Shown one piece after another: positions 17,160 to 26,887 of a stretch of 64,000 bases of DNA. Positions within the stretch are counted from its first letter, which is position 1; each line of letters begins with the position of its first letter. The stretch is from Vibrio metschnikovii CIP 69.14 (GTDB taxonomy: Bacteria; Pseudomonadota; Gammaproteobacteria; Enterobacterales; Vibrionaceae): NCBI RefSeq assembly GCF_000176155.1, contig NZ_ACZO01000006.1, positions 930,001 through 994,000 of the forward strand, written 5' to 3'. The notes under the pieces are model-generated. The model made no database searches. It was not told the origin of the DNA and worked only from the letters and a program-made list of their open reading frames with translations. A program made the position numbers and the translations under genes.

Positions 17160-18812
17160 TTAGCGGTTGTGCGAAATATTAAAGTAAGCGACCTCTTTTT
17201 TAAGTTCGTTAGCCAAACGATTTAACTCGTGCCCCGCATTTTCATTGGCTGCCATCAATTGGATCGACTCACTCGACATTGATGAGATTTGCCCCATCGC
17301 TGAAACTACCTCTCCAACCACAGCCACTTGATCATCCGTCGCTGAAACCACTTCTCGAATCCGATGAAGCGTATCTTTGGCTTGTTTTTCTATATTAATC
17401 AGTAGATCGCTGGCTTGCGCGGTTTTTTGATTACCCTCTTCGACCTGAGGTTGTGTTGCTTGCATGGCCTTAACACTGATCGCAGTTTGAGACTGAACTT
17501 CACTGATCAATGATTCAATTTGCGAAGTCGCTTCTCCGGTACGCTTAGCTAATTGACGCACTTCATCAGCCACTACAGCAAATCCTCGACCAGATTCTCC
17601 GGCTCGTGCAGCCTCAATCGCGGCATTCAATGCGAGTAGATTGGTTTGTTCTGAAATACCACTGATCACATTTAATATTCCACCAATATCTTTGGTCTTT
17701 GCTTCAAGTAACTTGACTTGTTCAACGGTTGAGTTGACCGTAAGAGCAATTTTTTCCATTTGTTTCGCGACCGAGAAGACTAATTCGCGCCCGTGATGCG
17801 CATTATTTGTCGTCATGACCGAATTACTTTCGGTTTGTTTAGCAATATCCGCGATTTGATCAATCGTATGACGCATATCTTCTAATCGTGAAAGCGTATC
17901 TGCGGTTAAATTTGATTGCTGCTTGGCCGAACTCAAAACTCGACTCGACCCATCAGAGACCTCTGAAACTTGACCAACGATCTTGGCTGAAGCTTGAACA
18001 ATATTACTGACGATAGCCGTTAAGGTTAATGACATACCAGACAATGAATCCAAAATACTGTCTTTCGCTCGTTGCCCATAGCGGTGGATTAAATCCCCTT
18101 TTGATAAGCGTTTGATCGCCTGCTGGGCTTCATAAGGTTCACCACCCAATGATTGGCGAAAGCTTCTCTCAATAACGATGGCGACGAGTAATGAAATCAC
18201 GATCGCCACTCCCGATAGCAGCAGCATTAAGTTTTGAAAACCGCTTGCTTCTTCACGAGCCGCGGGCGTCATCTGCTGATTCAACTCTTCTTGATAGTCA
18301 ATAAACTGGTTGATGCTATTCAACCATTCAACAAATGCCGGACGAACCTGATCAAGGAGCGCTACATTCGCATTAATGTCTCTTTTCTTATCGCTAATGA
18401 TCGATTGCACCATGGGTAAGGTTTTTTGCTGGATTTGATCAATACTGCGTAAGATAGCCTGCTCTTTCGGCGTAAATATCACGCCACTGGCGATCATTTT
18501 TTGCATGTTATTTTCAGAGTCTTGATAAAAACGCGCTAAGTTTTTTATTTCATTTTCTAGGGCGTTGAGTTCCGCATTATTTCGTGCAATGGCGATATCT
18601 CTAATCGCAATAGCGCGATCATGTACACTGCCCCGATAGTTAATCGCATAACGCTGTTTGAGTGAGTTGACATCGGTAATTTGTGACAAGGTATCATCAA
18701 TCAAGTTTACTTTCTGAATACCGAGTATCGTCAATAACAACATTAAACAGACTAAAATGCCAAAGCCCAGTGCCAGTCGCGTTTTCACTTTCCATTGAGA
18801 CATAAAGTCCAT
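17160..18812 (-). CDS. Methyl-accepting chemotaxis protein (membrane, 4-helix-bundle sensor)
   Basis: 550 residues. Helix TM1 is at about residues 12-30. A periplasmic helical sensor resembling the 4HB_MCP type spans about 35-190 (LNQQM near the end), then TM2 at about 195-215. A HAMP-like linker and a long cytoplasmic coiled coil with the signalling tip [23 protein letters not shown] follow. It should sense a small ligand and control CheA. The start is ATG at 18812, with GGAGGA five bases upstream; an upstream TTG in frame is unlikely. No C-terminal CheR-tether pentapeptide is visible. It is divergent from a second chemoreceptor, with which it shares a 484-bp intergenic region. Confidence 0.9.
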   Translation of the reverse strand: MDFMSQWKVKTRLALGFGILVCLMLLLTILGIQKVNLIDDTLSQITDVNSLKQRYAINYRGSVHDRAIAIRDIAIARNNAELNALENEIKNLARFYQDSENNMQKMIASGVIFTPKEQAILRSIDQIQQKTLPMVQSIISDKKRDINANVALLDQVRPAFVEWLNSINQFIDYQEELNQQMTPAAREEASGFQNLMLLLSGVAIVISLLVAIVIERSFRQSLGGEPYEAQQAIKRLSKGDLIHRYGQRAKDSILDSLSGMSLTLTAIVSNIVQASAKIVGQVSEVSDGSSRVLSSAKQQSNLTADTLSRLEDMRHTIDQIADIAKQTESNSVMTTNNAHHGRELVFSVAKQMEKIALTVNSTVEQVKLLEAKTKDIGGILNVISGISEQTNLLALNAAIEAARAGESGRGFAVVADEVRQLAKRTGEATSQIESLISEVQSQTAISVKAMQATQPQVEEGNQKTAQASDLLINIEKQAKDTLHRIREVVSATDDQVAVVGEVVSAMGQISSMSSESIQLMAANENAGHELNRLANELKKEVAYFNISHNR

Positions 18813-19296
18813 GGCTTCCTCCAAAAATAAGTATCAATAAATTATTAGTATTTCTTGTTATTAAGCTTGCTGATATTTAATGCAAAAAATAGGCTAAATG
18901 GGGTCAATACACCGATGTATCACACGTTCAGACAAAACAGTTTTTACTGTGTCGTACGCCGAATCAGCGCTGAACAGGTTGTACGTAACGCAAACTAAAA
19001 AGACCACTTTAGTCTGATTAGGTATAGTGAAATAAACACAGCAGCGCTAATCGAATCTACGTATTAATTTGATAGGAAAAAGTGATAATTAACCGCTCAG
19101 TTTTCTACTATGCACTTCAACTTATCATCAAAGTGAGTGATTGCACTCGATACTTATTGATTGAACGCTCAATTTTCAAACATTCTGTAACATCGTCGTC
19201 ATCTAAAAGAGAAATAATCCAGCGTATTCTCGGTATTTTACTGCTCAAACACAGCAGTGATAGCGAGAGAGCCTCTTTCTAACGGTGGTTATCATT
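18813..19296. other. 484-bp intergenic region between two divergent chemoreceptor genes
   Basis: Must carry promoters in both directions. I looked for flagellar sigma-28 boxes and found only poorly spaced partial matches (CTAAA...CCGAT near 18894-18917). A 66-codon frame at 19082-19282 has no ribosome binding site and no protein-like character. Nothing else was recognised. Confidence 0.5.
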
Positions 19297-20934
19297 ATGT
19301 TTAAATTGAACCAGTTCAACATTAGTACTCGCTTATTTTGCTTAAGTGCCTTACCCATCATCAGCTTACTGGTCGCACTTGGACTCTCATTTGAAGCCGC
19401 TCAAGAAAAAGATCGGCAATTCACGCGGCTTTATCAACAACATCTACTGCCACTGAGTGATATTTTGGCAACCCACTCTTTACTGAGACAAGAAGGTCTA
19501 GATGACTTAAGACGCTATCGCACCGGCTGGGCAAGTCAAAAAGATACCGTAGAAAAAATAGAACAGTTAATAAACCAAGTGGAAACCCACTGGACAGCTT
19601 ATCAACGGACGCAAAGTGGTGTGCTCGACCCATTACGTCAACAAGCGGATGAACAATTGCAAAAAGCTATCGAACTTTATCAGCAGTGGATATCAAGGGC
19701 AGGCAGTGATGCAATTACGATCCGAATTCTCAACGAATCAACGTTTGGTAATGAAATTAATCAAGTATTAGTTCCGCTCGGTGACACACTGAATCAATTA
19801 GTTAACCAACAAATTAGTAAAGCCGATGACGTTCAACAAGAAGCAACGCTCTTGACGGCTAGAATGATGCATTTTTATCTCTTTGGTGGAGCCGCTTGGG
19901 TTATCTTGCTCATGGTACTCGGCTGGTTGATCCAACACTCAATTCAGCAACCATTACGCCAATTACGTAATAGCATTCAATACCTTGCTCATTCTTCTAA
20001 TCTAACAACACAAGTAACGGTGCAAGGAAAAGATGAAGTTGCACAAACAGTGCAAGCGCTCAATACGATGGTTAATAATTTCTGTCACTTGATCATAGAA
20101 ATTGAAAATAAAAGTGTCGATTTACACCAAAATGCTCAACGTATGCTCGCGGTAAGCGAAACGGTCGAGGACAAAGCAAATACGCAAAGTCGACAAACCG
20201 CAAGCGTCACAAAAGCGATGGATGAAATGGAGCAAACCATTCATGCGATCGGTGAACACACACAATACGCGCAAACTGTGATTGCCCAAGCGGAAGAATT
20301 TAGTTCGCAAGGAACAGATACCGTACAAAAAGCCAGCGCCGGAATAAAAAGCTTAGCGAAATCGATCGATGACTCAGCACAAATCATTCGTCATCTGCAT
20401 AAAGAATCTACCGAAATATCCCAAGTATTAACCGTCATCCAGACCATTGCTGAACAAACGAATTTATTGGCTCTCAATGCCGCAATTGAAGCGGCACGAG
20501 CGGGCGAAGCAGGGCGAGGGTTTGCTGTCGTCGCCGATGAAGTGCGTAATTTATCAGGCAATACTGAACAAGCTACCCGTTCGATTAACGATGTGCTTTC
20601 TCGATTACAAAAGGGCGCTAATGACGCAGTCACGGCGATGCAATCGGCAAACCAACAAGCTTTAGTCAGTGTTGAATTTTCGGAACATTCTGAACAGGTT
20701 CTTAAACATATTCGTCAAGCCTTTGAAGAGGTTGCTCTGGTTAACCAATCGATCACTACGGCTAGTCATCAACAAGCCAGTGTCGCGAAGCAGACTAAAA
20801 GTATTATTTATCAGCTCGGTCAAGAAACTCATGGGCTAGAACAACAAGCAACACAGGCAAGAACAGTCAGTGAGCGATTAAGCGATGCTTCTCAACAGCT
20901 TGGGGGGAAAGTACAGCATTTTACCACCGTATAG
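19297..20934 (+). CDS. Methyl-accepting chemotaxis protein
   Basis: 545 residues from ATG at 19297; an in-frame GTG four codons earlier is possible. TM1 (about 12-32), a helical periplasmic sensor rich in Gln and Leu (about 35-185), TM2 ([20 protein letters not shown]), a HAMP domain ([17 protein letters not shown]), then the signalling domain with [23 protein letters not shown]. The two receptors here share only the cytoplasmic signature, so they probably sense different stimuli. The ligand is unknown. Ends before a clear bidirectional terminator. Confidence 0.9.
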   Translation: MFKLNQFNISTRLFCLSALPIISLLVALGLSFEAAQEKDRQFTRLYQQHLLPLSDILATHSLLRQEGLDDLRRYRTGWASQKDTVEKIEQLINQVETHWTAYQRTQSGVLDPLRQQADEQLQKAIELYQQWISRAGSDAITIRILNESTFGNEINQVLVPLGDTLNQLVNQQISKADDVQQEATLLTARMMHFYLFGGAAWVILLMVLGWLIQHSIQQPLRQLRNSIQYLAHSSNLTTQVTVQGKDEVAQTVQALNTMVNNFCHLIIEIENKSVDLHQNAQRMLAVSETVEDKANTQSRQTASVTKAMDEMEQTIHAIGEHTQYAQTVIAQAEEFSSQGTDTVQKASAGIKSLAKSIDDSAQIIRHLHKESTEISQVLTVIQTIAEQTNLLALNAAIEAARAGEAGRGFAVVADEVRNLSGNTEQATRSINDVLSRLQKGANDAVTAMQSANQQALVSVEFSEHSEQVLKHIRQAFEEVALVNQSITTASHQQASVAKQTKSIIYQLGQETHGLEQQATQARTVSERLSDASQQLGGKVQHFTTV

Positions 20935-20992
20935 GTACTCTGGGTGGAGCTCTTGACACTTTGGCCTTGATTCGCAAAGACTAAATAGTAAT

Positions 20993-21022
20993 GCCCTCAA
21001 GTACAATATCGTACTTGAGGGC
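20993..21022. terminator. Bidirectional terminator between the chemoreceptor and HAD genes
   Basis: GCCCTCAAGTAC, loop AATATC, GTACTTGAGGGC: a 12-bp perfect stem between convergent genes. Confidence 0.8.
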
Positions 21023-21058
21023 CGAAAAAGATCGGTTGATTGATAATGCCTGCAACGA

Positions 21059-21709
21059 CTAAAAATGCATGATCGGCCAATCAGACACTAAGGCACGCGC
21101 TTTAAGCTGTTGGTTTGGATTAGTCGCCACTGGATGGCTGGCAAACTCAAGCATGGCAATATCATTATGTGAATCACTGTAGGCGTAGCAATCACCAGGG
21201 CTGATACCCAGCTCGGCCAACCAGCGATTAATCACCGCCACTTTTCCTTCGCGATAACTTAATGGGGTTCGCGCCTGTCCAGTAATGAGCCCTTGCTGTG
21301 TCTCTATCTCAATGCCAATCGCAGCATCAATCGCTAATAACTGTTGCCAAGGGCGCACCAAAAAATCCTCACTGGCTGAAACAATCACGACTCGACGTCC
21401 AGCTTGTTGATGCTCTCTGATCAATTGTTGCGCCATTGGATATAACTGCTTGAATAAATGCTGCTGCACAAACGCTTCCGCTGTCTGACTGACTTGCTGA
21501 TACTCCCTACCGACAAGAGGAGCAAGGGTGAGCTTTAAATAATCATGCATATCCAGCACACCATGATCGTACTCAGCCATCATCTGTGCATGCTGATGAT
21601 GCAATGCACTCTCTTTCAACCAACCTATCTCCGACATGTAATGCCACCACTGTGCAGAGCTATCAGTAGCAATCAATGTGTGGTCTAAATCAAACAGAGC
21701 CAGTTCCAT
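21059..21709 (-). CDS. HAD superfamily phosphatase, subfamily IB (SerB-like)
   Basis: 216 residues. Motif I is ALFDLDHTL, with D7 as nucleophile and D9 as general acid. Motif II is the VSASEDF serine. Motif III/IV is YAYSDSHNDIAMLEF. These define HAD-IB phosphatases such as phosphoserine and histidinol-phosphate phosphatases. It should act in the cytoplasm on a small phosphorylated metabolite; which one is not known. ATG at 21709 follows TAGGAAA; the longer frame to 21748 is unsupported. The gene is divergent from a LysR regulator and an ABC importer. A link to phosphonate or organophosphate use is conceivable but only contextual. Confidence 0.85.
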   Translation of the reverse strand: MELALFDLDHTLIATDSSAQWWHYMSEIGWLKESALHHQHAQMMAEYDHGVLDMHDYLKLTLAPLVGREYQQVSQTAEAFVQQHLFKQLYPMAQQLIREHQQAGRRVVIVSASEDFLVRPWQQLLAIDAAIGIEIETQQGLITGQARTPLSYREGKVAVINRWLAELGISPGDCYAYSDSHNDIAMLEFASHPVATNPNQQLKARALVSDWPIMHF

Positions 21710-21866
21710 ATTTTTTCCTAATCGATAATCCTTTGTATAGGATGCCAAGCCAAATTGCTTTTGTATAGCGAGTCTAGCTTGGCCTTAGCCCTATATTAAC
21801 TAATGTCTGTCATTGGAACTTCATCTTTCTTATTTATGGTTAAACCACATCCCATTGGAGTTAATC

Positions 21867-22784
21867 ATGAGTCAGTTACCCCCTCTGAATGCTTTACGTG
21901 CATTTGAAGCCTCAGCTCGTTTAGGCAGTTTTACCAAAGCGGCCGATGAACTCAATGTCACGCAAGCTGCGGTCAGCCAGCAAGTAAAAATTTTAGAACA
22001 TCATCTCAAAGCCACATTGTTTATTCGTGAAGCGAAAGGAATTCGACTGACGGATGCCGGACAAAGTTATCAACCCGTATTAAGCCAAGTTTTTCACTCA
22101 TTACGGATCGGAACTGAAGACCTGTTTGGTGAGCGAGGTAATAACACCTTATCACTGCGTGTATCCAATACATTTGCTGAGCATTTCCTTGCCGCAAGAT
22201 TGCCAAATTTTTTAAAAGATTATCCCCGCTTTCGAGTTCGGTTATACACCTCGCCATGGAGCCAATCTGATCAAAGAAGTCAGCCTGATATTGAAATATA
22301 CAACGGTTATGGAGACTGGGATGGGCGTCAAGTCGAACGGCTAACTCATGAATACTGGCAAGTGGTGTGCCGCCCACAAGCCATAAACCATTACGGTAAC
22401 GTCACTTGTGCCAAACAGTTATTAGATTGGCCACGCGCCGCGATTATTGGTTATCGAGAAACTTGGCTCGATTGGTTTAGCCAACAAGGTATCACTGAGA
22501 TTGCCGATGCACCTTGCTTAGAGTTCGATACCACTACCCTAGCAATTCAAGCGGTTCGTCACGGTGATATTGCCTTACTGACGCGTAATTTTGTGGTCGC
22601 CGATCCTCTTGCTAAAGGTAGCCTCGTACTGGCGCATCCGGCGAGTATGACAACGACTGGAGGACATTATCTCGTGTGGAAAAAAGGCGATCATCGCCCC
22701 AAAGTATTGGCTTTTTGTGATTGGATTCGTCGTGAAGTTGCCAAGCACAATGCAACACAAGCTGATTTATTAGGGCTGACATAA
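21867..22784 (+). CDS. LysR family transcriptional regulator (GcvA-like)
   Basis: 305 residues. The helix-turn-helix domain begins PPLNALRAFEASARLGSFTKAADELNVTQAAVSQQVK, a start highly characteristic of the GcvA/AmpR branch of LysR proteins. The C-terminal domain is the periplasmic-binding-like effector domain. ATG at 21867 follows TTGGAG; the longer frame is not needed. It lies just upstream of, and in the same direction as, the three-gene ABC importer, and divergent from the HAD gene. It probably regulates one or both. Confidence 0.9.
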   Translation: MSQLPPLNALRAFEASARLGSFTKAADELNVTQAAVSQQVKILEHHLKATLFIREAKGIRLTDAGQSYQPVLSQVFHSLRIGTEDLFGERGNNTLSLRVSNTFAEHFLAARLPNFLKDYPRFRVRLYTSPWSQSDQRSQPDIEIYNGYGDWDGRQVERLTHEYWQVVCRPQAINHYGNVTCAKQLLDWPRAAIIGYRETWLDWFSQQGITEIADAPCLEFDTTTLAIQAVRHGDIALLTRNFVVADPLAKGSLVLAHPASMTTTGGHYLVWKKGDHRPKVLAFCDWIRREVAKHNATQADLLGLT

Positions 22785-22903
22785 GAAATTCTAGGTCATT
22801 TAACGCAATGGCGTAACGGTTTCGTCATCTAACTTGCTTAACGTACTCATAATGCATTCCACCACGAACATTCACCCAGAAAATATGTCATTAGGAGTTA
22901 ACC

Positions 22904-23923
22904 ATGTCAGCACGACACATTTTGGCCAAAGGAATACTGGCTCTCTCGGCAAGTTTTTCTTTTATGCTTTACGCAACCGAACTGACAGTCTATACCGCCA
23001 TTGAGTCAGATGATTTACGAAAATACGCCGAGCGTTTCAATCAAGCTCACCCAAACATTAAAATTAACTGGGTGCGCGATTCAACAGGTGTCATTACAGC
23101 TCGCCTATTGGCAGAAAAAAACAATCCTCGCGCCGATGTAGTTTGGGGGCTGGCGGCAACCAGCTTAATGTTATTGCAAGATGAAGGGATGCTACTGCCT
23201 TACTCACCTAAAGGTGTCGAAAAACTATCGCCTAAATTTAAAGACCGCACTCAACCCACTCATTGGGTCGGTATGGATGCTTGGATGGCAGCCATTTGTT
23301 TTAATACTATTGAAGCGAAAAAACACAATTTGCCGATGCCAATATCGTGGCAAGACCTTACTAAACCGGTCTATCGCGGTCATATCGTGATGCCAAATCC
23401 AGCCTCTTCAGGAACCGGCTATTTAGACGTTTCTTCTTGGTTACAGCTGTTTGGCGAACAACAAGGCTGGGCGTTTATGGATAAGTTACACGCTAACATC
23501 AAAAATTATACCCATTCCGGATCTCGTCCTTGTGTCCATGCCGCTACCGGAGAAACCGCTATCGGTATTTCTTTTGCCTTTCGCGGCGCACGTGAAAAAC
23601 AACGTGGTGCGCCCCTTGAGCTGATTTTCCCAACCGAAGGTGTCGGCTGGGATATGGAAGCGACCGCGATCATCGCGGGGACAAAGCAGCAACAAGCGGC
23701 TCAAACACTGGTTGATTGGTCAATCAGTCAGTCGGCGATGGAAATGTACAACGAAGGATACGCCATTGTTGCCATGCCCGGCATTGCTAAGCCCGTCCAA
23801 TATTTTCCAACCAATGCAGAAAGCCTACTGATTGATAATAACTTCCAATTTGCAGCGGCTAATCGTGAACGAATTTTACGCGAATGGGAGCGTCGTTACG
23901 ACGCTAAATCTGAAGCCAAATAA
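22904..23923 (+). CDS. ABC transporter periplasmic binding protein, putative 2-aminoethylphosphonate type
   Basis: 339 residues. A signal peptide ends at about FMLYA-TE (residue 25). The mature protein is a bacterial extracellular solute-binding protein of the iron(III)/2-aminoethylphosphonate class: ELTVYTAIESDDLRKYAERFN, then NPRADVVWGLAA and ASSGTGYLDVS. Its length and these segments resemble the PhnS2-like binding proteins. No paired Tyr motif typical of Fe3+-binding FbpA is obvious (I see only EMYNEGYAI near the C-terminus), so I prefer phosphonate, with iron as the alternative. TAGGAG precedes the ATG. It is first in an operon with the ATPase and permease. Confidence 0.65.
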   Translation: MSARHILAKGILALSASFSFMLYATELTVYTAIESDDLRKYAERFNQAHPNIKINWVRDSTGVITARLLAEKNNPRADVVWGLAATSLMLLQDEGMLLPYSPKGVEKLSPKFKDRTQPTHWVGMDAWMAAICFNTIEAKKHNLPMPISWQDLTKPVYRGHIVMPNPASSGTGYLDVSSWLQLFGEQQGWAFMDKLHANIKNYTHSGSRPCVHAATGETAIGISFAFRGAREKQRGAPLELIFPTEGVGWDMEATAIIAGTKQQQAAQTLVDWSISQSAMEMYNEGYAIVAMPGIAKPVQYFPTNAESLLIDNNFQFAAANRERILREWERRYDAKSEAK

Positions 23924-24005
23924 TCGAAATAATGGTTAGGCAAGCAGCAGAGACTGATTGCCGCCTATTTACCCCTTTTATCCCAGCTTAGTTAAGGAGA
24001 ACATC

Positions 24006-25073
24006 ATGCGATGCCAAGGCAGCCAACTGGTTCTTGAAAAGATCAATAAATGGTTTGGTGAAACTCAAGTGCTAAATAACATTCACTTAACTATCCAACC
24101 TGGGGAGTTGATCTGTTTTTTAGGTCCTTCTGGGTGTGGAAAAACGACTTTATTGCGAATTATCGCCGGATTAGAGCAACAAAATAGCGGGACGTTATTA
24201 CAAGGCCAACGTGACATCAGCACACTGGCTGTTAAAGAACGTGATTTTGGGATTGTCTTTCAATCTTACGCCCTGTTTCCCAATATGAGCTTGTTCGATA
24301 ACATTGCGTTTGGTCTACGTTGCCAAAGCGCAGAAAGTCGCTTAATTAAACAACGGGTCAATGAGTTACTCGACTTAGTTGAACTCGCCGAGCATGCCCA
24401 TAAATTTCCTGCACAAATTTCCGGAGGTCAGCAGCAACGTGTCGCTCTTGCGCGAGCGCTGGCACCTGCGCCAGGTCTATTATTGCTGGATGAACCATTA
24501 TCCGCCTTAGATGCTAAAGTTCGTACCCATTTGCGGCATGAGATTCGCGGCTTACAAAAACGCTTAGGCGTGACAACGATTATGGTCACTCATGATCAAG
24601 AAGAAGCCTTAGCCATGGCGGATCGTATCGTGGTTATGAACCACGGTGTCATTGAACAAATTGGCACCCCAGAGCAAATTTATAACCAACCTGCCAGTGC
24701 TTTTGTTGCCCATTTCATCGGTCAAATGAATTTCATGACGCCGACACAAGAGAGTCAAATCCATCAACTTAGCGCGGTGCAACAAGCTTTGGCAACGCAT
24801 AGCCATCCAAACCCAATTGATAAAACCCTACGTATCGCCGTAAGGCCGGAGCACGTTTCCCTCGTTGCAACTCATGAAAGTCATATTCAAGCACAAATCA
24901 ATCATATCGAATTTATGGGGGCTTTTTTACGCTGTAGTTTAGTGATCGAGGGCATTTCAGAAGCGCTTTATGCAGATATCACTATCGGACTTGCTCAGAG
25001 GTTACAACTGCGTACTGGCGATTATGTGGGCGTATCATTACAGGCAAACAGCATTCACTGCTTTGCGGCATAG
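24006..25073 (+). CDS. ABC transporter ATPase, putative 2-aminoethylphosphonate import
   Basis: 355 residues from ATG at 24006, preceded by TAAGGAG; the longer frame from 23958 is not supported. Walker A is GPSGCGKTT, the Q-loop is VFQSYALFPN, the signature is ISGGQQQR, Walker B is LLLLDEPLSAL, and the switch His is in VTHDQEEA. A C-terminal TOBE-type domain follows (about 275-355, RPEHVSL). This is the layout of importers of the Pot/Phn/Fbp class. It energises the fused permease encoded next. Confidence 0.8.
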   Translation: MRCQGSQLVLEKINKWFGETQVLNNIHLTIQPGELICFLGPSGCGKTTLLRIIAGLEQQNSGTLLQGQRDISTLAVKERDFGIVFQSYALFPNMSLFDNIAFGLRCQSAESRLIKQRVNELLDLVELAEHAHKFPAQISGGQQQRVALARALAPAPGLLLLDEPLSALDAKVRTHLRHEIRGLQKRLGVTTIMVTHDQEEALAMADRIVVMNHGVIEQIGTPEQIYNQPASAFVAHFIGQMNFMTPTQESQIHQLSAVQQALATHSHPNPIDKTLRIAVRPEHVSLVATHESHIQAQINHIEFMGAFLRCSLVIEGISEALYADITIGLAQRLQLRTGDYVGVSLQANSIHCFAA

Positions 25074-25095
25074 AAGTTAAACAAAGGAAAGCACC

Positions 25096-26808
25096 ATGTT
25101 ATCAACTAGGATGTCGCCGTCCAGATTCTCTTTCGCTTGGCCTCAAGAATGGCGAATCAGCGAGCGCTTTTGGCTAACCTGTTTATTAGCGGTCGGTCTA
25201 TTATTTTTGAGTATCGTTTTATTGGGGCCATTATACGCGCTCTTTAGCCGCAGCCTAATGAATGCACAAGGCGAGTTTGTTGGGCTCGCTAATTTCGCAG
25301 CTTATATTTCATCGGGCGGGATCACTACCGCGGCTTACCATTCGCTTTGGGTGGCGTCGATGAGCACGGTCATCGTGATTTTCTTCAGTTTTATGGCTGC
25401 TTACGCTCTCACACGCACTCAATTACCGGGCAGCCATCTGCTGCGTCTTTTGCTAACGATCCCAATTTTAGCCCCTTCATTATTGCCGGCGATCAGCTTA
25501 ATTTATCTATTTGGTAATCAAGGTATTCTCAAGTTTTTACTCGCCAACCAGACTATTTATGGCCCAATTGGTATTGTCCTTGGTTCGGTCTTTTGGACCT
25601 TTCCTCACGCGCTAATGATCCTCTGTACGGCACTTTCTCATGCTGACGCAAGACAATATGAAGCGGCAGCGAGCTTAAAATCCTCACCATGGCGCACCTT
25701 TTGGTCTGTCACTGTGCCTTCGGCTCGTTATGGCTTAGTCAGCGCCAGCTTTGTCGTCTTTACTTTAGTGATCACCGACTTCGGCGTGCCCAAAATCATT
25801 GGTGGTCAATTTAATGTTTTAGCAACGGACATTTATAAACAAGTGATTGGTCAACAACGATTTGAAATGGGCGCAGTGGTCGGTGTGATCCTGTTACTTC
25901 CTGCTCTACTCGCCTTTGCCGCCGACCTTTGGGTGCGCAAAAAACAAGTAGCCAGTTTAAATGCACGTTCAGTCCCTTATCAACCGCCACGTTCATGGCG
26001 TAAAAGTCTATTTGGCATCCTGTGTGTGGCACCAAGCGGCTTATTTATCCTGACGATTCTCGGGATGGCAGGGATGGCTTCACTGTTTACTTATTGGCCA
26101 TACAATTTAGATCTCACTTTCGCCAACTATCAATTTGAACGTTTTGACGCTCATGGCTGGAAACCCTATCAAAACTCGCTGATGATGGCCTCAACGACCA
26201 TGATTATTGGTACTACGGTCGTCTTTTTTAATGCGTGGTTAGTAGAGCGCACGCCACAACCGGCTTGGTTAGCCAGAATCTATCAGTTTGTGGCGTTACT
26301 ACCGATGGCAGTACCTGGTTTAGTCTTAGGAATCGCTTATATCTTCTTTTTCAATCATCCAAGTAATCCACTCAATGTCTTTTATGGGGGATTAATGGTG
26401 ATGGTATTATCAACGGTGGTGCACTTTTATTCGGTCGCACACTTAACGGCGGTAACTTCATTAAAACAATTGGATAATGAGTTTGAAAGTGTTGGCGATT
26501 CGCTTAAATCGAGTCGGATTCATCTCTTTTCGCGACTCATTTTGCCACTCTCTTTACCCGCGATGTTGGATATTGCGCTGTATCTTTTTGTTAACGCAAT
26601 GACCACCGTTTCAGCCGTAGTGTTCTTATATGGCCCTCACTCTCGTTTAGCCTCTGTAGTGGTGATGAGCTTAGAAGAAGCGGGCGGCACTGCTCCTGCG
26701 GCGGCCATGGCCATGGTGATATTTTTTACTTGTGTTATCGCTAAGCTGATTCACAGTGCGCTGCATTATGGGCTATCTCGCTCGACCAGCCGCTGGCGAA
26801 ATAAATAA
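25096..26808 (+). CDS. ABC transporter permease, fused double-domain, putative 2-aminoethylphosphonate import
   Basis: 570 residues, about 12 membrane helices in two homologous halves. Each half carries an EAA-type loop (YEAAASLKSSPWRTFWSVTVPS in the first, FESVGDSLKSSRIHLFSRLILPL in the second) that docks on the ATPase. Such fusions occur in the FbpB/PhnU2 permeases. AAAGGA precedes the ATG at 25096. Last gene of the importer operon, ending before the 12-bp hairpin at 26827-26854. No phnW or phnX gene lies nearby, so the catabolic step is encoded elsewhere or the substrate is different. Confidence 0.78.
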   Translation: MLSTRMSPSRFSFAWPQEWRISERFWLTCLLAVGLLFLSIVLLGPLYALFSRSLMNAQGEFVGLANFAAYISSGGITTAAYHSLWVASMSTVIVIFFSFMAAYALTRTQLPGSHLLRLLLTIPILAPSLLPAISLIYLFGNQGILKFLLANQTIYGPIGIVLGSVFWTFPHALMILCTALSHADARQYEAAASLKSSPWRTFWSVTVPSARYGLVSASFVVFTLVITDFGVPKIIGGQFNVLATDIYKQVIGQQRFEMGAVVGVILLLPALLAFAADLWVRKKQVASLNARSVPYQPPRSWRKSLFGILCVAPSGLFILTILGMAGMASLFTYWPYNLDLTFANYQFERFDAHGWKPYQNSLMMASTTMIIGTTVVFFNAWLVERTPQPAWLARIYQFVALLPMAVPGLVLGIAYIFFFNHPSNPLNVFYGGLMVMVLSTVVHFYSVAHLTAVTSLKQLDNEFESVGDSLKSSRIHLFSRLILPLSLPAMLDIALYLFVNAMTTVSAVVFLYGPHSRLASVVVMSLEEAGGTAPAAAMAMVIFFTCVIAKLIHSALHYGLSRSTSRWRNK

Positions 26809-26826
26809 ACGTCGAGCATTAATACA

Positions 26827-26854
26827 TCAAAAGCGCTCCGAAGAGCGCTTTTGA
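26827..26854. terminator. Bidirectional terminator after the ABC importer operon
   Basis: TCAAAAGCGCTC, loop CGAA, GAGCGCTTTTGA: a 12-bp perfect stem between convergent genes. Confidence 0.85.
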
Positions 26855-26887
26855 TGATGCAGTACTGAGGTTATATCTCGCTATTCG

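Noticed and set aside
18890..18920. Possible sigma-28 promoter for the chemoreceptor
   Set aside because: CTAAA and CCGAT elements are present but the spacing is too short compared with the consensus.
19082..19282. 66-codon frame between the two chemoreceptor genes
   Set aside because: No ribosome binding site and no protein-like conserved motif; probably chance in an intergenic region.
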